Shown here piece after piece: positions 60,801-64,000 of a stretch of DNA of 64,000 nt; the first letter of the stretch is position 1, and each line of letters starts with the position of its first letter. Under the pieces are notes generated by a model. The model did not search any database. It worked only from the letters and a program-made list of their open reading frames with translations, and was not told where the DNA came from. This DNA is from Enterobacter sp. BIGb0383 (GTDB lineage: Bacteria; Pseudomonadota; Gammaproteobacteria; Enterobacterales; Enterobacteriaceae), in contig NZ_RJKQ01000008.1 of NCBI RefSeq assembly GCF_003751845.1, positions 1-64,000 on the forward strand. Reading direction: 5' to 3'. The translations under genes and the position numbers were made by a program.

Positions 60801-63800
60801 AGAGCTACTCAGCGGCAAAGGGCTGTCATTAACACTCGATACGTTGCAGAACGACGGACTGCTGCACGTCGGTGAGACATTCGATCTTAAGGCGCGTCAG
60901 CTCAATAACGGCGGCAGCCTTCAGGCTGACCGGCTGGCGCTGGATATTCGCGATACGCTGTCAAACGACGCGGGCGCAGAGCTGCTGGGGACGGAAGACG
61001 CTACGCTGAAGGCAAAGCATCTGGATAATACCGGGACGCTGGCGGCGAAGTCGCTTAGCGTCAGCGGGGATACGCTGACCAACCGTGGAACGCTTCAGGG
61101 CGACAGTACCTTCTCTGCAACCTTTGGCGATCTCGCGAACCAGACCGGTGGCAATGTTATCAGCGGCGGCAAAATGACTGTCACCGGTGATGATGTCAGG
61201 AATGATGGACAGTGGCAGGCTCAGCAGCTGGAACTGAACGCCGACAGTCTGACAAACCGGGGTGACATTAACGGTATTGCGGGGGTGACGGCAACCCTGC
61301 TCGGGAAGCTGGAAAACAGCGGCTCACTGCGCAGTCAGGGAACAACGCATCTGCAGGCGAACAGCCTGCTGAACAGCGGTCGCCTGATGGCTGATGACCT
61401 GACGATTGAGGCTGAGCGTCTGCAAAACCTGGGGCTATTGCAGGGTAACCGCACCCTGAATGCCCGTGGCAACACGATTACCCAGTCCGCTGATGGCCGC
61501 ACGCTCACCAGCGGTACGCTGGCGCTGACCGCCGGACAGCTGACGACCGACGGTAAACTGCAGGGCCAGCAGGTCATCCTGGACGCGGACGACTGGCAGC
61601 ATAAGGGCTCGCTGGTTGGCGGCAGCAGCCTGATGGCAACCGTCGCAAATCAGCTGGTCAACGATGGCGAGCTGATGAACCAGGGCGATATGCAGCTGAA
61701 CGCCGCTGAACTGGACAACCGGGGCACCGTTCTGAGCAGCGGAGATATCACGCTCGGCGGCGACCGTCTGAAAAACAGCGGTAGCGTGCAGGGGCTCACT
61801 CTGGCCCTAAGCCAGGGGCAGGTGAATAACAGTGGTAAGCTGATTGGTATCGACGCTCTGACGGTGGCGGCTCCGGCCGTGGCCGGACGGTTGGCGCTGG
61901 CGGTAATGGCAAAGCCGGAACGCGAGCTGCGTAATGAGCAGGGCGGGGAGATGCTGACCAAGGGCGATCTAACCCTTCACAGCGATAACGTCACCAATAA
62001 CGGCAGCTGGCAGGGGCAAAATATCCTGCTTAACGCGCAGCGGCTGAACAACGGCGGGGATATTCAGAGCGCCGGTGATATGCAGCTGGTACTGGACGAT
62101 AGCCTGACGTCGGCTGAGGGCAGCAAGATTGTCGCCAATGGAACGGCGGCTCTGCAGGCGCTGACCCTGACCAACCAGGGGGAATGGATCGCCAAAAACC
62201 TGACCCTGAAAGCGACTAACCTGACCAACGGTGGTGCCGTAAGCGGCGTCAACGATCTCACTCTCGATCTCAGCGATGGCCTGACCCAGCAGCAGGGAAG
62301 TACCCTGCAGAGTGGCGGTTCTCTGGCCCTGAACGTCACCGACCTGGATAACCAGGGGCGTATCCAGGCCGATACCCTGGCCATTACCGGCAATGCGCTG
62401 ACCAACAGCGGCAGCCTGCAGGGCGACAACGGCCTGAAGCTCACGATGCGCGACAGCCTGACCAATACCGCGTCCGGCTCGTTGCTCAGCGGGAAAGGTG
62501 TCACCCTCATCGCACCGGAACTGATTAACTACGGCCTGATTCAGGGCGGGGATGCATCCACCCTGATGGCCACCGACAGCGTGCGTAACGACGGTAAAAT
62601 TCTCAACGACGGCGCACTCACCGTCACCGCGCCGACGCTGGCCAATAACGGTATGCTGCAGGCCACGGATCTGATCCTTGATGCCGCGAATATCGGTAAT
62701 AACGGGACATTGCTGGGCAGCGACGCGCTTAACGTCACGGCGCAGCAGATCAACCTGCAGTCGGCGGGCAAACTGCTGAGCGGCGGCAACCTGATGCTGA
62801 GCAGCAACGGTTTTGACCAGCTCGGCCAGGTCGTGGCGCTGGGCGACGCAACCCTTAAGCTGGTGAACAGCTTTAGCGGACGCGGCACCCTGGCCGCAGG
62901 TAAAAAGCTCAACGTCAGCAGCAACGGCGAACTGACAAACCACGGTATCATGCAGGGCGACGCGCTGGATCTCAGCGCCGACGGGGCGCTGATCAATAAC
63001 GGCACCCTGACCAGCGGTAACGGCGCGAGCACGCTGACCGGTGACCGAATCGATATCGGCAGCACCGGTTCCCTGCAGGGCGGCGGCGATATCAACCTGG
63101 TTAGCCGCGGTGATATTACCCTCAACGGCTTTACCGGCACGGGCGGCACGCTGACCCTCAGCGCACCGGGAACGATTGTGAATACTGCGCTGCTCTATGC
63201 GGCGAATAACCTCTGGCTGCTGGCGGACAGCATTAAAAACCAGGGCGGTAATATTCTGGCGGGCGACAGCCTGTGGATGCAGCGCGATAAAGCGGGCGCT
63301 GCCAATAGTGAGATCCTGAATACCTCCGGGACCATCGAAACCACCAACGGTGACATTACGCTGAAGACCGGGCATCTGCTGAATCAGTGGGAGTCGATTA
63401 CGCAGGGTGAGAGTAAAACGGAAAACTTAGCCACGGGCTATAAGTCTTACTCGCCGGGAACAGTGGAGCTGCCGCTGAGTATTTTTACGCCGGAGGAGAT
63501 TCATTACAGAACGCTAGAGTTCCATCATGGTGCTCTTGGCCAGGGGGCTGCGTATGTATCCGAACCATTTCCTAAAAATGTGGAAATGGTGAAGGAAGCG
63601 GCGATTTCTAGGATCACCAGTACCACTGAGGTGACGGGTAGTGCAGGGCGGATCGCGGCAGGGGGGAATCTTTACGGCCTCACGACCTCACTAGATAATC
63701 TGGGCAGTTCTATTCTGGCCGGGAAGTCTCTGTCGCTTACGGGTGAGCGTTTAAACAATCAGTCCTGGCTTTCGGGAACTCAGACGGTATGGCGAAAATA

Positions 63801-64000
63801 TACTGCAGCACCTTATTATAAGAGTAATAACGCACCTGACAGTACGTTTGAGGTGTCGTACGGGTGGCCATTTACCAGCACGGCGACAAATTCGCTCTAT
63901 GGAGACACACTTACCTTTATCGCCACCGATGAATACCGTACGGAGGGAAGTTCGTCCCTGCGCGGTGTGATTCAGTCTAACGGCGATGTGACGACCCGAT
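57826..64000 (+). CDS. Filamentous haemagglutinin/CdiA-type exoprotein (TpsA), 3' truncated by window
   Basis: The frame from the ATG at 57826 stays open to the window end: 2058 codons with no stop. It starts with an extended signal peptide (about 1-35, hydrophobic ISWLIISTLVWQP, cleavage near AVAA). A TPS secretion domain follows (about 36-270), with NNPNL, VMVANPYGITCDGCGF (N141-F152) and an internal CxxC. From about 300 to 1850 come degenerate beta-helix FHA-1 repeats of roughly 19 residues, of the form LxNxGxLQGxxLxLxAxxL. At about 1850-1860 (63373-63410) the regular pattern ends and a more varied sequence with lower-GC codons begins. Such proteins are CDI toxins with polymorphic C-terminal toxins, haemolysins or adhesins; the order of domains favours CdiA or a large haemagglutinin, but the deciding C-terminus lies outside. 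Confidence 0.93.
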   Translation, partial: MDNTSLPVKFSQRAISWLIISTLVWQPMAPAVAAAISPTGPASMDSAANGVPVLNIATPNGAGISHNQFNDYNVGKEGLILNNATGQLNQTQLGGIIQNNPNLRPGQEARGIINEVTGGSRSQLQGYTEVAGKAANVMVANPYGITCDGCGFINTPNATLTTGKPQFDDKGNLSALNVTGGTITVEGKGLDASQSDALSIIARATEVNAAIHAKDLTVTAGANRVGADGSVAAIEGEGTAPTVAVDTGALGGMYANRIHLVSSEKGVGVNLGNLNARQGDIQLDASGKLVLKDSLSSGALTVKAQNAELSGDNKAAGAATVTAQNEIALKQGSLVSDKTVSLDAGDRVDIASGKVTAGENIRLTGTGLGIDKASTADAAGAIDLNAQGNDLNNAGQLTAGQAISLNAGTVSNSGTLAAKGRLDATGKRVDNQGTLQGNGVTLKSETLSNSGTLQSAGALDLSGRSLAQTGTLGAGGDAALRFDDSIHNSGSVLVDGGLTATTGELVQNGTLSGRKGIAANSDTLSSGKGAQTTSEGDVALNAGRSADIAGEINAGGLLALNSEALNTDDTARLQGQTVDLKAANAKLNGTQAAKQTLNVSADTLTHGGKSSAERIHLNAGDTLNNGGTLSATDLALESGDIINSGLLQGTGSLSLLGNRLDNRASGSIHTLGDFALNLPDFTNSGLLSAGGQLQLSGNRLSNSGEINAASLTSDYGRVDNLAGGRLLATDGMRLTQARLDNGGQIVAGQLDLDADTLTNLSDGELLSDGQLTLTGGELINEGLLQAGQLNLTADNWRNDGVALSAQDATAQVKGSLTNNGKILGQQGLDITVAATDNAGQVVAKVLALHGDLVNSGLLQGDDRLALDGRELKNNVGGQMLSAGNTTLDAGMLDNRGELQANTLDVTANDWNNRGTARAGDGLTANLSGEMQNSGLLRSAQTLDLHAADIVNEGILAADRLSLSAPQLKNSGILQGTSGLTLKTDKLNNLSGGELLSGKGLSLTLDTLQNDGLLHVGETFDLKARQLNNGGSLQADRLALDIRDTLSNDAGAELLGTEDATLKAKHLDNTGTLAAKSLSVSGDTLTNRGTLQGDSTFSATFGDLANQTGGNVISGGKMTVTGDDVRNDGQWQAQQLELNADSLTNRGDINGIAGVTATLLGKLENSGSLRSQGTTHLQANSLLNSGRLMADDLTIEAERLQNLGLLQGNRTLNARGNTITQSADGRTLTSGTLALTAGQLTTDGKLQGQQVILDADDWQHKGSLVGGSSLMATVANQLVNDGELMNQGDMQLNAAELDNRGTVLSSGDITLGGDRLKNSGSVQGLTLALSQGQVNNSGKLIGIDALTVAAPAVAGRLALAVMAKPERELRNEQGGEMLTKGDLTLHSDNVTNNGSWQGQNILLNAQRLNNGGDIQSAGDMQLVLDDSLTSAEGSKIVANGTAALQALTLTNQGEWIAKNLTLKATNLTNGGAVSGVNDLTLDLSDGLTQQQGSTLQSGGSLALNVTDLDNQGRIQADTLAITGNALTNSGSLQGDNGLKLTMRDSLTNTASGSLLSGKGVTLIAPELINYGLIQGGDASTLMATDSVRNDGKILNDGALTVTAPTLANNGMLQATDLILDAANIGNNGTLLGSDALNVTAQQINLQSAGKLLSGGNLMLSSNGFDQLGQVVALGDATLKLVNSFSGRGTLAAGKKLNVSSNGELTNHGIMQGDALDLSADGALINNGTLTSGNGASTLTGDRIDIGSTGSLQGGGDINLVSRGDITLNGFTGTGGTLTLSAPGTIVNTALLYAANNLWLLADSIKNQGGNILAGDSLWMQRDKAGAANSEILNTSGTIETTNGDITLKTGHLLNQWESITQGESKTENLATGYKSYSPGTVELPLSIFTPEEIHYRTLEFHHGALGQGAAYVSEPFPKNVEMVKEAAISRITSTTEVTGSAGRIAAGGNLYGLTTSLDNLGSSILAGKSLSLTGERLNNQSWLSGTQTVWRKYTAAPYYKSNNAPDSTFEVSYGWPFTSTATNSLYGDTLTFIATDEYRTEGSSSLRGVIQSNGDVTTR

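Noticed and set aside
58189-63375. Long minus-strand open frames opposite the exoprotein gene (up to about 470 codons, 61969-63375)
   Set aside because: They are shadows of a GC-rich repetitive coding sequence. They have no ribosome sites, no recognisable domains and low-complexity Pro/Ser/Leu or Gln/Arg composition, while the plus-strand frame has clear FHA structure.

Overview
The window is a chromosomal segment of a gamma-proteobacterium of the family Enterobacteriaceae. Gene order and protein sequences follow the Escherichia coli/Salmonella region from the end of an rrnC-type rRNA operon through ilv, rep, rho, wec, hem, cya, dapF, uvrD, corA and recQ to pldB-yigL. The GC-rich codon use, an intact ilvG and several local gene absences point to the Enterobacter/Leclercia/Klebsiella side of the family rather than E. 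coli itself. Genus cannot be fixed from sequence reading alone.

Layout. 1-344: 3' end of 5S rRNA, tRNA-Asp, tRNA-Trp and terminator. 422-3244: hdfR, maoP, comM. 3598-12659: branched-chain amino acid block with leader ilvL, ilvX, ilvGMEDA, convergent regulator ilvY and its divergent target ilvC. 12711-19937: ppiC, rep, gppA, rhlB, trxA and rho, with the long rho leader. 20184-31049: enterobacterial common antigen (ECA) operon wecA-wzzE-wecBCDE-wzxE-wecF-wzyE-wecG, which lacks the rffG and rffH genes found between wecC and wecD in E. coli. 31252-33183: yifK and the four-tRNA operon argX-hisR-leuT-proM. 33242-33677: small RNA gene glmZ with a sigma54-type promoter, three GlrR-type sites and an IHF site. 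33749-37831: hemCDXY on the minus strand. 38154-48109: cyaA, cyaY, lptM-dapF-yigA-xerC-yigB, uvrD and corA. 48151-55892: rarD, yigI, pldA, recQ, rhtC, rhtB, pldB, yigL.

From about 55932 synteny ends. An AT-rich spacer is followed by a two-partner secretion locus: a FhaC/ShlB/CdiB-type outer-membrane transporter (56137-57813) and a very large filamentous-haemagglutinin/CdiA-type exoprotein (57826 to beyond 64000). At least 2058 residues of the exoprotein are visible and the frame is still open at the window end. Near position 63400 its regular beta-helix repeats stop and codon use changes, as expected for a receptor-binding or specificity region. This is the accessory and most interesting part of the window; a C-terminal toxin and an immunity gene, if present, lie downstream.

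Functionally the rest is housekeeping: isoleucine/valine synthesis under attenuation, IlvY and probably GcvB; ECA assembly from undecaprenyl-P-P-GlcNAc to polymer; haem precursor synthesis; cAMP synthesis under CRP; SOS-controlled uvrD; and phospholipid turnover. Much of the novelty outside the secretion locus is regulatory: small leader ORFs before wecA and corA, a rho leader whose rhoL start codon appears lost, a terminator directly in front of recQ, and the glmZ control region.
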